Positions 8,451 through 18,411 of a stretch of DNA of 64,000 nucleotides are shown in pieces; position 1 is the stretch's first letter; each line of letters begins with the position of its first letter. Under the pieces are notes generated by a model. That model ran no database searches. It saw only the letters and a list, made by a program, of their open reading frames with translations, and was not told the DNA's origin. The translations under genes were made by a program, and so were the position numbers. The DNA comes from Clostridium sp. AM30-24 (GTDB lineage: Bacteria; Bacillota; Clostridia; Lachnospirales; Lachnospiraceae), in assembly GCF_003480435.1 (NCBI RefSeq), contig NZ_QUJB01000001.1, positions 186,001-250,000 of the forward strand, given 5' to 3'.

Positions 8451-9926
8451 ATGAAAATTCTGGAGCTTTCCGCCACAGAGCTGGCAAAGAAGATAAAGAG
8501 AGGCGAGCTTTCCGTTACAGAGGCCGCAAAGGCGTCTCTGGCACAGATCGCGAAGGAGGATCCGAAGATCCACGCGTATCTCACCGTCGATGAGGAAAAA
8601 GTCCTCGCGCGGGCAAGAGAAGTCGAAGAGGGGATCCGGGCCGGAAAATATACAGGACCGTTAGCCGGAGTTCCGATCGCCGTCAAGGATAATATCTGCA
8701 CAAAAGGCATGAAGACCACATGTGCGTCAAAGATCCTTGAAAATTTTGTTCCATTTTACGACGCGACGGCAATCACACGGATCACGGAGGCAGGAATGGT
8801 GATTCTCGGAAAGACAAACATGGATGAGTTCGCCATGGGAAGCACCACAGAGACTTCTGCATTCGCTGTAACGAAAAACCCGTGGGATACAGAACACGTT
8901 CCGGGCGGTTCTTCCGGCGGTTCCTGTGCGGCAGTTGCAGCCGGCGAGTGCTTCGCAGCTCTCGGTTCCGATACCGGCGGATCCATCCGCCAGCCAAGCT
9001 CCTATTGTGGTGTCACGGGAATCAAGCCAACCTATGGAACGGTTTCCCGTTTCGGACTTGTGGCTTACGCGTCCTCTCTGGATCAGATCGGACCGATCGG
9101 TAAGAACGCAGCCGACTGCGCGGCTCTCCTTGAGACGATCACAAGCCATGATGAGAAGGACAGCACTTCCATGGAGAGAAAAGACACGGATTTCACTTCC
9201 GCAATTGGAAAAGATATCCGCGGCATGAAGATCGGAATCCCGAAAGAGTATCTGTCAGACGGCCTTGACGATGATGTGAGAGCAGCCGTCGAGCAGTGTG
9301 CAGCCTATTTAAAGGAGTGCGGAGCGGAGGTTGAAGCTTTTGATCTCGGACTCATGGAGTACACGATCCCGGCATATTATGTGATCGCGGCTGCGGAAGC
9401 CAGCTCCAACTTAGAGCGTTTCGACGGTGTTAAGTACGGCTACCGCGCAAAGGAATACGAAGGGCTCCACGACATGTACAAACGTTCAAGATCCGAGGGC
9501 TTCGGACCGGAGGTCAAGAGAAGAATTATGCTCGGTTCCTTCGTTTTAAGCTCCGGATATTATGACGCATATTATCTGAAAGCGTTAAAGGTACGTGCCC
9601 TGATCAAGAAAGCTTTTGACGAGGCGTTTGCAAAGTACGACATTATCCTCGGACCGGCAGCTCCGACGGCAGCTCCAAAGATCGGAACTTCTTTAAGCGA
9701 TCCGATGAAGATGTATTTAAGCGATATTTATACGGTTGCCGTAAACCTTGCAGGTCTTCCGGGACTCACGGTCCCGTGCAGCATAAACGGGAAAGGACTT
9801 CCGGTCGGTGTCCAGCTTCTCGGTGACTGCTTTAGAGAAAAAACTCTGTTTGCCGCAGCATCTGCGATCGAGAATGTCCGCGGTGGATGGACACTTCCGT
9901 TTGCCAGAAAGGAGACCTTATCATGA
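8451..9926 (+). CDS. gatA: Aspartyl/glutamyl-tRNA amidotransferase subunit A
   Basis: An amidase-signature enzyme that releases ammonia from glutamine for the GatCAB complex. The catalytic Ser-cisSer-Lys triad is visible: the Lys in AVKDNI, and the serines in GGSSGGS and GSDTGGSIR. Length (491 residues) is normal. AGGAGG at 8437-8442 is only two bases from the ATG at 8445 but eight from that at 8451, so 8451 is taken as the start. Confidence 0.95.
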   Translation: MKILELSATELAKKIKRGELSVTEAAKASLAQIAKEDPKIHAYLTVDEEKVLARAREVEEGIRAGKYTGPLAGVPIAVKDNICTKGMKTTCASKILENFVPFYDATAITRITEAGMVILGKTNMDEFAMGSTTETSAFAVTKNPWDTEHVPGGSSGGSCAAVAAGECFAALGSDTGGSIRQPSSYCGVTGIKPTYGTVSRFGLVAYASSLDQIGPIGKNAADCAALLETITSHDEKDSTSMERKDTDFTSAIGKDIRGMKIGIPKEYLSDGLDDDVRAAVEQCAAYLKECGAEVEAFDLGLMEYTIPAYYVIAAAEASSNLERFDGVKYGYRAKEYEGLHDMYKRSRSEGFGPEVKRRIMLGSFVLSSGYYDAYYLKALKVRALIKKAFDEAFAKYDIILGPAAPTAAPKIGTSLSDPMKMYLSDIYTVAVNLAGLPGLTVPCSINGKGLPVGVQLLGDCFREKTLFAAASAIENVRGGWTLPFARKETLS

Positions 9927-11356
9927 AACAGTATGAAACCGTCATTGGTCTTGAGGTCCATGTGGAGTTGGCCACAAAAACAAAAATTTTCTGCGGATGC
10001 AAAACAGATTTCGGCGCCGCTCCGAACACCCATGTGTGCCCGATCTGTACAGGAATGCCGGGCTCTCTTCCTATTTTAAATAAGAAGGTTGTCGAGTTCG
10101 CCCTCCGTGCCGGACTTGCCTTAAACTGTGAGATCAACCAGTTCTGTAAATTTGACCGGAAGAACTACTTCTATCCGGATAACCCACAGAACTACCAGAT
10201 CTCCCAGCTATACCTGCCGATCTGCCACGACGGCTATGTGGAGCTTGAGACGGCAGCAGGGACAAAACGGATCGGGATCCATGAGATCCATATGGAAGAG
10301 GATGCAGGAAAGCTGATCCATGATGAATGGACGGACAGTTCTCTGGTCGATTACAACCGAAGCGGTGTGCCGTTAATTGAGATTGTGTCAGAACCGGATA
10401 TGAGAAGCGCCGACGAAGTCATCCAGTATCTGGAACATCTTCAGTCCACCATGCAGTACCTCGGCGTTTCTGATTGTCGTCTTCAGGAAGGCTCCATGCG
10501 TGCCGATGTCAATCTTTCCGTTCGTGAGGTTGGAAGCACGGGATTCGGAACGAGAACGGAGATGAAAAACTTAAACTCCTTTAAAGCCATCGCCCATGCG
10601 ATCGAAGGGGAACGGGAACGCCAGATCGAGCTTTTAGAGGATGGACGCGCTGTTATTCAGGAGACACGCCGCTGGGATGACAACAAGGAATCCTCCCACG
10701 CAATGCGTTCCAAGGAGGATGCGAAGGATTACCGTTATTTCCCGGATCCGGATCTTCCACCGATCGATATTTCCGATGCATGGATCGCATCGATCCGGGC
10801 AGCGCAGCCGGAGCTTAAGAAAGCAAAATCGAAGAGATATCAGGCTGAATACGGATTGAGCGCCTATGACGCAGATATCCTTACTGGTGACAAGGCGCTC
10901 GCAGAGCTCTTTGAGAATACGATCAAGGCGGGTGCTGCTCCGAAAAAGGCAGCAAACTGGCTGACCGGCGAGACGCTTCGTCTCTTAAAGGAGAAGGAGC
11001 TGGAGGCGTCAAAGATCACCTTCACCGCAAAACATCTGGCGGCACTCATTGAACTTTTGGAAAAGAGTGTCATCAACAACCAGACCGCAAAGGACGTGTT
11101 CGCTGTCATGTTCGAGTCCGATGCAGATCCGGAAGCTTATGTTGAGGAGCACGGACTCCGGATGGAAAGTGATTCCGGTCTTTTAGAGGAGACCGTGAAG
11201 AAGATCCTGGATGCAAACCCGAAGGCTGTCTGTGAATTAAAAGAAGGAAAAGATAAAGTCATCGGCTTTCTCATGGGGCAGGTCATGAAGGAGATGAAGG
11301 GAAAAGCGAATCCGGCACAGGTGAGTGAGATAATCCACAGGCTTGTGCAGGAGTAA
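9923..11356 (+). CDS. gatB: Aspartyl/glutamyl-tRNA amidotransferase subunit B
   Basis: The kinase-like subunit that activates misacylated Asp- or Glu-tRNA and transfers ammonia. It opens with YETVIGLEVHVEL, followed by the zinc-binding Cys set (CGC ... CPICTGMPG). At 477 residues it is full length, with the YqeY-like tail. The ATG at 9923 overlaps the gatA stop (ATGA), implying translational coupling; upstream in-frame starts would lie inside gatA. It is the last gene of the operon. Confidence 0.95.
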   Translation: MKQYETVIGLEVHVELATKTKIFCGCKTDFGAAPNTHVCPICTGMPGSLPILNKKVVEFALRAGLALNCEINQFCKFDRKNYFYPDNPQNYQISQLYLPICHDGYVELETAAGTKRIGIHEIHMEEDAGKLIHDEWTDSSLVDYNRSGVPLIEIVSEPDMRSADEVIQYLEHLQSTMQYLGVSDCRLQEGSMRADVNLSVREVGSTGFGTRTEMKNLNSFKAIAHAIEGERERQIELLEDGRAVIQETRRWDDNKESSHAMRSKEDAKDYRYFPDPDLPPIDISDAWIASIRAAQPELKKAKSKRYQAEYGLSAYDADILTGDKALAELFENTIKAGAAPKKAANWLTGETLRLLKEKELEASKITFTAKHLAALIELLEKSVINNQTAKDVFAVMFESDADPEAYVEEHGLRMESDSGLLEETVKKILDANPKAVCELKEGKDKVIGFLMGQVMKEMKGKANPAQVSEIIHRLVQE

Positions 11357-11391
11357 AAAGTACAAAGAGCAGTCTTCTCCAAGTGTATTGG

Positions 11392-11445
11392 AAAAAGCCA
11401 CGATAACCGGTCGTCAATTCCGGACCGGTCGTCATGGCTTTTTTC
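11392..11445 (+). terminator. Terminator of the aspS-gatCAB operon
   Basis: A two-part stem (AAAAAGCCA with TGGCTTTTTT, and ACCGGTC with GACCGGT) ends in a run of six T. The A-run on the other side makes it potentially bidirectional. Confidence 0.85.
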
Positions 11446-11532
11446 TGTTTCTTCTATATATAAAGTTTTTTCATCCAAAAATCTTTCATTCCCTGTTCAT
11501 GCAAGGTTCGTGAAAAGTGCATGAAAAAGGTA

Positions 11533-11561
11533 TTGATTTTATGAAAGGTATTTAGTATATT
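11533..11561 (+). promoter_or_regulatory. Promoter upstream of plsX
   Basis: TTGATT (11533-11538) and TATATT (11556-11561) are 17 bases apart, about 115 bases before plsX. The rest of 11446-11682 holds no clear gene; no rpmF or fapR, often next to plsX in other Firmicutes, is present. Confidence 0.6.
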
Positions 11562-11682
11562 AATTACTATAAAAGTCCCGGAGAATGACTGTGTATTTCC
11601 ACAGTGTTCGATGGGATGATCTGTGCTGAGGGAATGTCTTGCAGAAATTTCCGCAGCGCGGGCAGAAATTGGAGAGAAAAAC

Positions 11683-12693
11683 ATGATTAAAATTGCAGTA
11701 GACGCCATGGGCGGGGATAACGCCCCTGGAGAGATCGTAAAAGGTGCTGTCGATGCGGTCGCAGAGAGGAATGATATACGAGTCTGTTTAACAGGACAAA
11801 ATGATGTCATCGAAAAAGAACTCTCGAAATATACCTATAAAAAGGATCAGATCGAGATCGTTGATGCCCCGGAAGTGATCGAGACGGGAGAACCGCCGGT
11901 CAATGCGATCCGTAAGAAAAAGAACTCTTCCCTTGTGGTCGGACTGAATCTTGTAAAAAGCGGAGAGGCTGACGGCTTTGTATCAGCCGGAAGCTCAGGA
12001 GCCGTTCTCGTTGGCGGTCAGGTCATTGTGGGCCGGGTAAAAGGTGTGGAACGTCCGCCGCTTGCACCGCTGATCCCTACAGAAAAGGGAGTTTCCCTTC
12101 TGATCGACTGCGGCGCGAATGTTGACGCAAGACCGTCCCACCTGGTACAGTTTGCCCAGATGGGTTCCCTCTATATGAAATACGTGATGGGAATCGAAAA
12201 TCCGAGAGTCGCAATCGTCAATATCGGAGTGGAAGAGGAGAAGGGAAATGCCCTCGTAAAAGAGACTTTTCCGCTTTTAAAAGAGTGTAAAAATATCAAT
12301 TTCATCGGAAGTATTGAAGCCCGAGAGATCCCCCACGGCGGAGCAGATGTGATCGTCTGCGAAGCCTTTGTCGGGAACGTGATCTTAAAGCTCTACGAGG
12401 GCGTGGGCGCGACGATGATGACAATGGTAAAAAAAGGCCTGATGAGTGATCTCCGAAGCAAGATCGGCGCGCTTCTCATCAAACCTGCATTAAAATCTAC
12501 GTTGAAGAGCTTTGACGCAAGCCAGTACGGCGGCGCTCCGCTCTTAGGCTTAAAAGGGCTTGTAGTGAAGACTCACGGAAGCTCCAAGGCAAAAGAAGTC
12601 AAGAACTCGATCATCCAGTGCATCTCCTTTAAAGAGAATGAGATCTCGGATAAGATCAGGGAATGCCTTGCTCCGGAAGGGACAGAGGCATAA
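11683..12693 (+). CDS. plsX: Phosphate acyltransferase PlsX
   Basis: Transfers acyl groups from acyl-ACP to phosphate, feeding acyl-phosphate to PlsY in phospholipid synthesis. The N-terminal KIAVDAMGGDNAPGEIV is diagnostic; 336 residues is the usual size. The ATG at 11683 follows GGAGAG; the earlier in-frame start at 11623 has no such site. acpP follows 139 bases later, a common fatty acid/phospholipid pairing. The gap has two small hairpins (GATTGC/GCAATC and TATCAG/CTGATA) of unknown role. Confidence 0.95.
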   Translation: MIKIAVDAMGGDNAPGEIVKGAVDAVAERNDIRVCLTGQNDVIEKELSKYTYKKDQIEIVDAPEVIETGEPPVNAIRKKKNSSLVVGLNLVKSGEADGFVSAGSSGAVLVGGQVIVGRVKGVERPPLAPLIPTEKGVSLLIDCGANVDARPSHLVQFAQMGSLYMKYVMGIENPRVAIVNIGVEEEKGNALVKETFPLLKECKNINFIGSIEAREIPHGGADVIVCEAFVGNVILKLYEGVGATMMTMVKKGLMSDLRSKIGALLIKPALKSTLKSFDASQYGGAPLLGLKGLVVKTHGSSKAKEVKNSIIQCISFKENEISDKIRECLAPEGTEA

Positions 12694-12832
12694 CTGTCTG
12701 GCCGGACGCAGACTGCGCCGCGGAACAGGCTGTTGCATAATATAAGATTGCGGGAGCAATCCGGTATCAGAATTGGTCAAAAGACCTGATATAGTCTAAA
12801 ATTTATAAGCAAAATAAGAGAGGATGGACATT

Positions 12833-13063
12833 ATGGAGTTTGAAAAATTACAGCAGATCATCGCAGAGGTTCTCAACATCGATCCGGAGGAGATCACAAT
12901 GAACACAACATTCGTTGACGATCTCGGTGCTGATTCTCTGGATGTATTCCAGATCATCATGGGCATTGAGGAAGAGTTCGATATCGAGATCCCGACTGAG
13001 GAAGCTGAGAAGATCGCAAGTGTCGGCGATGCTGTTGAGGCAATCAAAAACGCATTAAATTAA
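12833..13063 (+). CDS. acpP: Acyl carrier protein
   Basis: A 76-residue acidic carrier. The phosphopantetheine serine is in [10 protein letters not shown] near residue 37. AGAGAGG is nine bases before the ATG at 12833 and directly touches an in-frame ATG at 12824, so the later start is preferred. A terminator lies only nine bases after the stop codon, before rnc. Confidence 0.96.
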   Translation: MEFEKLQQIIAEVLNIDPEEITMNTTFVDDLGADSLDVFQIIMGIEEEFDIEIPTEEAEKIASVGDAVEAIKNALN

Positions 13064-13072
13064 TCGCAGGAA

Positions 13073-13103
13073 AAGGTGTCTCTTTACAGGGACACCTTCT
13101 TTT
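13073..13103 (+). terminator. Terminator between acpP and rnc
   Basis: AAGGTGTC (13073-13080) and GACACCTT (13091-13098) form a perfect 8-bp stem followed by CTTTT. The short T-tract suggests partial read-through into rnc-smc-ftsY. Confidence 0.75.
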
Positions 13104-13118
13104 AAAGAAAGGCTAATC

Positions 13119-13799
13119 ATGAAAGAAAAACTTGAAAAACTTCAGGAAGTGATCGGTTACCAGTTCAAGGATCCAGGACTTCTGACTCACGCCCTGACTC
13201 ACAGTTCCTACGCAAACGAAAAGCACTGGGATAAGACACGCTGCAATGAACGTCTGGAATTCCTTGGTGATGCCGTGCTCGAGGTGATTTCCAGCGATTT
13301 TCTTTTCCACACTTATGAGTCCATGCCGGAGGGCGAGATGACGAAACTTCGTGCAAGTCTTGTCTGCGAGCCGACATTGGCTTACTGTGCGGAGGTGATC
13401 CCCCTTGGTGACTATCTGCTCCTCGGAAAAGGTGAGGATCTGACAGGAGGAAGAAAGCGCCCGTCGGTTGTCTCTGACGCGATGGAAGCAGTCATCGGCG
13501 CGATCTATCTGGATGGTGGTCTTGCTAATGCAAAAGAGTTCATCCATCGTTTTATTTTGAATGATATTGAACACAAACAGCTCTTTTACGATAGCAAAAC
13601 TATCCTGCAGGAAATGGTTCAGGCAAAGTATAAAGAGACACTTGTCTATGAACTTGTAAAAGAAGAAGGACCGGACCACAACAAATCCTTTGAGGTCTGT
13701 GTAAAGATCGGTGATGAGGAGATCGGAAGAGGTCTCGGCCGGACGAAAAAAGCGGCGGAACAGGTTGCCGCCTACCATGGAATCTGCAAGATCCAGTAG
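13119..13799 (+). CDS. rnc: Ribonuclease III
   Basis: A double-strand-specific endoribonuclease for rRNA and mRNA processing. The catalytic signature ERLEFLGDAVLE is near residues 43-54; the Asp/Glu pair in the second acidic cluster (SDAMEAVIGA) follows. A double-stranded RNA-binding domain fills about residues 155-224. It has the standard length of 226 residues and the classic neighbourhood rnc-smc-ftsY. Confidence 0.95.
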   Translation: MKEKLEKLQEVIGYQFKDPGLLTHALTHSSYANEKHWDKTRCNERLEFLGDAVLEVISSDFLFHTYESMPEGEMTKLRASLVCEPTLAYCAEVIPLGDYLLLGKGEDLTGGRKRPSVVSDAMEAVIGAIYLDGGLANAKEFIHRFILNDIEHKQLFYDSKTILQEMVQAKYKETLVYELVKEEGPDHNKSFEVCVKIGDEEIGRGLGRTKKAAEQVAAYHGICKIQ

Positions 13800-13846
13800 A
13801 ATGTGGATCTGCTGCGATAAGTTAAAGAAATAGGAATCATGAACGC

Positions 13847-16800
13847 ATGTATTTAAAAAGTATCGAAGTACAGGGATTCAAATCCTTTGCGAATAAGATC
13901 GTTTTTGAATTCCACAACGGAATTACCGGCATTGTTGGCCCAAACGGAAGCGGAAAGAGCAATGTTGCCGATGCAGTCCGCTGGGTGCTCGGTGAACAGA
14001 AGGTAAAACAGCTCAGAAGTTCCTCCATGCAGGATGTGATCTTCTCAGGCACAGAGACGAGAAAGCCTCAGGGATTTGCCTATGTAGCCATCACTCTGGA
14101 TAACTCTGATCATAAACTTGCCATCGATTACGATGAAGTTACGGTTTCCAGACGCATATACCGGTCAGGCGAGAGCGAATATCTCTTAAACGGCAGTGCC
14201 TGCCGCTTAAAGGACATCAATGAGCTTTTCTATGATACCGGTATCGGTAAAGAAGGCTATTCCATCATCGGGCAGGGCCAGATCGACAAGATCTTGAGCG
14301 GACGCCCGGAGGACCGGCGCGAACTGTTCGATGAAGCGGCGGGAATCGTAAAATTTAAGAGAAGAAAAGCCATCGCTCAGAAAAAGCTTGAGGATGAAAA
14401 ACAGAATCTTGTCAGGGTTTCCGATATTTTGAGTGAACTGGAAAAGCAGGTGGGACCTCTCGCAAAGCAGGCTGAGACGGCGAAAGAGTATTTAAGACTC
14501 CGGGAAGAGTTGAAACGTTTCGATGTAAATCTCTTCCTCGCTGATTTAAAAGCCATCGAGGACCAGAAACTGGAACTCACAAGAAAAGAGCACACAGTAA
14601 CAGGCGATATGGAGGAATCCAAAGCCGCTGCTGAAGCCTTAAAAGAGGAATATGACCGGATCTCCGAGGCGGTCCGCGTGTTGGACGAAAAGATCTCCGA
14701 AAAGCAGAACGCCGCGAATGAAGCGAAGATGTCCGCGGGGAACTTGGAAGGCCAGATCAATGTCTTAAGGGAGCAGATCCATGCCGAGGAGTTGAACGCG
14801 GAGCACATTAAAAACAGAACTGCTGCCATCGACGAGGAATTATCCGCAAAAAATAAAGAGCAGGAAGCTCTCAAAGAGGAGCGGGAGGCTCTCGGAAATA
14901 AGATCCAGGAAGTCCTGGAACATCTCTCCGATGCGGAAGGTGCCTTAAAGATTTCCAGCACCCACGCCGACAGCCTTGAACAGTCCATCGAGCATTTAAA
15001 GGGTGCGCTGATCGCGGCCTTGAATGAAAAATCAGAGTTATCCGTAAAGAAACAGCGCTATGATACGATGCTGGAGCAGGTACAGGTCCGCAGATCCGAA
15101 GTCGCCCAAAAGCTCTTAAAGGTCAAGAGCGACGAGGAAAACTGGGATAACCAGATTGCGGAGCAGAACGAGCGCCTGTCAGCCATCGACGCCGAGATTG
15201 AAAAACTTCTTTCCCAGGCAGAATCTCTGGAAGAGGAAGTAAAAGCGGCAAACGAAGAGATCCGCCGCTTAAACAGAAACTTAAGCCACACGGAACAGGA
15301 TTATCACACGGCCCACACAAAGCTGGAATCCTTAAGGAACCTGGCGGAGCGCTATGATGGCTACGGAAACAGCATCAAGCGTGTCATGGAGGTCCGTGAC
15401 CGGGTAAAAGGCATCCACGGCGTTGTGGCGGACCTGATCGATGTTCCGAAGGAATATGAGATCGCTATCGAGACTGCTCTCGGCGGATCGATCCAGAACA
15501 TCGTCACGGACTCCGAACAGACCGCGAAGGTACTGATCGAACACCTGAAAAAGAACCGGTTCGGACGTGCCACATTTCTTCCATTATCCGCAATCTCGGC
15601 GGGAAATGGATTTAATACACCGGGTGCCCTAAAAGAACCTGGTGCCATCGGAATCGCCGCGGATCTCGTCCATGTGCGGCCGGAATACCAGACCCTGGCG
15701 AGATACCTTCTCGGCCGCGTCCTCGTGGTGGATCACATTGACAACGCCATCGCCATTGCGAGAAAATATCGCCACTCCATCCGGATCGTAACGCCGGAAG
15801 GAGATCTCTTAAATCCAGGCGGATCCATGAGCGGCGGTGCCTTTAAAAACTCCAGCAACCTTCTCGGAAGAAAGAGGGAGATGGAGGAATTAGAAGAAGC
15901 CTGTAAGAAAGCCCTGACCACCGTCGATAAGATCCAGGCGGAGACCATATTCCAGGAAGGGATCTTCCAGGAAAAGAGCGGCGAACTAGAAAATGTAAAG
16001 AGTGACCTTCAGAAGAAATATCTGGAAGAAAATACGGCAAAGATCGCGTTGAAGCAGCTGGAGGGAAAGAAAGAGGAACTCTACGAGTCCTCCGCGGATA
16101 TGAACCTGGAGAACCGTCAGCTGGAAGAGCAGATCCACGAGCTGCGGGACAGTCTCGCTGCCATCGCAGGAGAGATGAAGCGTCTGGAACAGGAAAATAC
16201 CGACCGGAATGAAAAGATCGAATCGGATTCCGCAGCTTTAGAGCAGGCGAAGGCGGACCGGGATAACGCATCCGCGGCGCTCTCCGAAGTCCAGTTGGAA
16301 GCCGCGAACTTAAAACAGCAGGATTCCTTCCTCGACCAGAATATCCATCGTCTCGAAGAGGAGAAGAACCGTCTTCTCACTGAAAAAATGTCCCTGCGGG
16401 ACGGACGCACGGATAGTAAAAACGAGGTGGAGAAGCGCCTCGCACAGATTGAAGAATTAAAGCAGAAGATTGAGAATGCCGGAAAAGACGCGGAAACCTA
16501 CTACCAGGAGATGACTGCCGCTCAGGATGAAAAAGCGGCAAAGAATGAAGCCCAGAAGGGATTCTTTGAGAAGCGGGAAGCGCTCTCCGCAAGGATCTCT
16601 GACCTGGACAAAGAGCTTCTCCGTCTCCAGAACCAGAGTGATAAGCTCGCGGAACGTCAGGATGCGCAGGTGGACTATATGTGGAATGAATATGGCCTGA
16701 CCTATTCGACAGCTGAGCTTTTGCGGGATGAGACTTTAAATAATGCGGCAGATATGAAACGCCAGATCACGGAGAAAAAGAACGCGATCCGCAGTCTCGG

Positions 16801-17404
16801 AAACGTCAATGTCAACGCGATCGAGGATTACAAGGAGATCTCCGGGCGCTACGAATTTATGAAAACCCAGCATGATGACCTCATTGCAGCTCAGGATGCT
16901 CTCTACAAGATCATCGAGGAACTGGATACCGGAATGCGCAGGCAGTTTACGGAAAAATTTGCCATGATCCAGGCGGAATTTGACAAGGTATTCCGGGAAC
17001 TCTTCGGTGGCGGACATGGCAGTCTGGAGCTGATCGAGGATGAAGATATTCTGGAGGCGGGAATTCAGATCATTTCCCAGCCGCCGGGAAAGAAGCTTCA
17101 GAACATGATGCAGATGTCCGGAGGAGAAAAGGCGCTGACGGCCATTGCTCTGCTCTTTGCGATACAGAACTTGAAGCCATCGCCCTTCTGTCTTCTCGAT
17201 GAGATCGAGGCGGCTCTGGACGATTCCAACGTGGACCGCTACGCGAAATATCTGCATAAGTTGACGAAGCATACCCAGTTCATCGTCATCACACACCGTC
17301 GAGGCACCATGGTCGCTGCTGACCGTCTCTACGGAATCACGATGCAGGAGAAGGGCGTATCGACGCTCGTCTCCGTAAACCTGATCGAAAACGATTTGAA
17401 ATAA
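13847..17404 (+). CDS. smc: Chromosome segregation protein SMC
   Basis: The condensin ATPase that organises the chromosome with ScpA/ScpB. At 1185 residues it has an N-terminal head with Walker A GPNGSGKSN near 32-40, two long coiled coils, and a hinge of roughly residues 500-680. The C-terminal head has the signature MSGGEKAL and Walker B CLLDEIEAALDD. No truncation is seen. The reading frame starts 47 bases after rnc and ends 12 bases before ftsY. Confidence 0.97.
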   Translation: MYLKSIEVQGFKSFANKIVFEFHNGITGIVGPNGSGKSNVADAVRWVLGEQKVKQLRSSSMQDVIFSGTETRKPQGFAYVAITLDNSDHKLAIDYDEVTVSRRIYRSGESEYLLNGSACRLKDINELFYDTGIGKEGYSIIGQGQIDKILSGRPEDRRELFDEAAGIVKFKRRKAIAQKKLEDEKQNLVRVSDILSELEKQVGPLAKQAETAKEYLRLREELKRFDVNLFLADLKAIEDQKLELTRKEHTVTGDMEESKAAAEALKEEYDRISEAVRVLDEKISEKQNAANEAKMSAGNLEGQINVLREQIHAEELNAEHIKNRTAAIDEELSAKNKEQEALKEEREALGNKIQEVLEHLSDAEGALKISSTHADSLEQSIEHLKGALIAALNEKSELSVKKQRYDTMLEQVQVRRSEVAQKLLKVKSDEENWDNQIAEQNERLSAIDAEIEKLLSQAESLEEEVKAANEEIRRLNRNLSHTEQDYHTAHTKLESLRNLAERYDGYGNSIKRVMEVRDRVKGIHGVVADLIDVPKEYEIAIETALGGSIQNIVTDSEQTAKVLIEHLKKNRFGRATFLPLSAISAGNGFNTPGALKEPGAIGIAADLVHVRPEYQTLARYLLGRVLVVDHIDNAIAIARKYRHSIRIVTPEGDLLNPGGSMSGGAFKNSSNLLGRKREMEELEEACKKALTTVDKIQAETIFQEGIFQEKSGELENVKSDLQKKYLEENTAKIALKQLEGKKEELYESSADMNLENRQLEEQIHELRDSLAAIAGEMKRLEQENTDRNEKIESDSAALEQAKADRDNASAALSEVQLEAANLKQQDSFLDQNIHRLEEEKNRLLTEKMSLRDGRTDSKNEVEKRLAQIEELKQKIENAGKDAETYYQEMTAAQDEKAAKNEAQKGFFEKREALSARISDLDKELLRLQNQSDKLAERQDAQVDYMWNEYGLTYSTAELLRDETLNNAADMKRQITEKKNAIRSLGNVNVNAIEDYKEISGRYEFMKTQHDDLIAAQDALYKIIEELDTGMRRQFTEKFAMIQAEFDKVFRELFGGGHGSLELIEDEDILEAGIQIISQPPGKKLQNMMQMSGGEKALTAIALLFAIQNLKPSPFCLLDEIEAALDDSNVDRYAKYLHKLTKHTQFIVITHRRGTMVAADRLYGITMQEKGVSTLVSVNLIENDLK

Positions 17405-17416
17405 AGGAGGTTTCCT

Positions 17417-18352
17417 ATGGAAGAGAAGAAAAAAGGCTTTTTCTCACGCCTTGTGGAAGGTCTCACAAAGACCAGAGAAAACATTGTGTCCGGAATGGAT
17501 TCCATCTTTTCCGGCTTCTCAGCAATCGATGACGATTTTTATGAGGAGCTTGAGGAGACCCTGATCATGGGAGATATGGGCATTCAGACTACCATGGCTG
17601 TCATTGAAGACTTAAAAAAGACTGTGAAAGAGCAGCATATCAAGGATCCGGAGCAGTGCCGTGAGGCCCTGATCGCCAGCATCCGCAGCAAGATGGATCT
17701 GGGTGAGAACGCGTATGAGTTCGAAAACAGGAAGTCTGTCGTTCTCGTCATCGGTGTCAATGGTGTCGGAAAGACTACATCCATCGGAAAACTTGCAGAC
17801 CAGCTGAAGGCCGTGGGAAAGAAGGTTGTCCTCGCCGCAGCGGATACCTTCCGCGCCGCAGCTATCGACCAGCTTGCCGAGTGGGCAAACCGCGCGGGTG
17901 TGGAGCTGATCGCCCAGAAAGAGGGATCCGATCCTGCTGCCGTGATCTATGATGCCATTTCCGCTGCGAAATCCAGAAACGCGGATGTGCTGATCTGCGA
18001 TACCGCCGGAAGACTTCACAATAAGAAAAACCTTATGGAAGAGTTGAAAAAGATCAACCGGATTATTGACAAGGAGTATCCGGAAGCATATCGTGAGACT
18101 CTTGTAGTTCTCGACGGAACCACCGGCCAGAATGCTCTGGTACAGGCCCGCCAGTTTATGGAAGCTGCCGATATCACCGGCATCATCCTCACAAAGCTTG
18201 ACGGAACCGCAAAGGGCGGCATCGCCGTTGCGATCCAGTCTGAACTTGGGATCCCTGTGAAATATGTGGGAGTCGGGGAGAAGATCGATGACCTTCAGAA
18301 GTTCAATTCCAAGGATTTTGTGAACGCCCTGTTCGCAAAACAGCCGGAGTAG
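17417..18352 (+). CDS. ftsY: Signal recognition particle receptor FtsY
   Basis: An SRP GTPase that docks ribosome-nascent chain complexes at the membrane. It has an N-domain helical bundle, then a G-domain with GVNGVGKTT (G1), DTFRAAA (G2), [10 protein letters not shown] (G3) and [10 protein letters not shown] (G4). There is only a short charged N-terminus (MEEKKKGFF), as in many Firmicutes. AAAGGAGG precedes the ATG. Confidence 0.96.
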   Translation: MEEKKKGFFSRLVEGLTKTRENIVSGMDSIFSGFSAIDDDFYEELEETLIMGDMGIQTTMAVIEDLKKTVKEQHIKDPEQCREALIASIRSKMDLGENAYEFENRKSVVLVIGVNGVGKTTSIGKLADQLKAVGKKVVLAAADTFRAAAIDQLAEWANRAGVELIAQKEGSDPAAVIYDAISAAKSRNADVLICDTAGRLHNKKNLMEELKKINRIIDKEYPEAYRETLVVLDGTTGQNALVQARQFMEAADITGIILTKLDGTAKGGIAVAIQSELGIPVKYVGVGEKIDDLQKFNSKDFVNALFAKQPE

Positions 18353-18411
18353 TCAGGAAAATCCATATAGAAAATGACAGCGGAAAGCTGTAAAAATAAG
18401 GAGAATATACT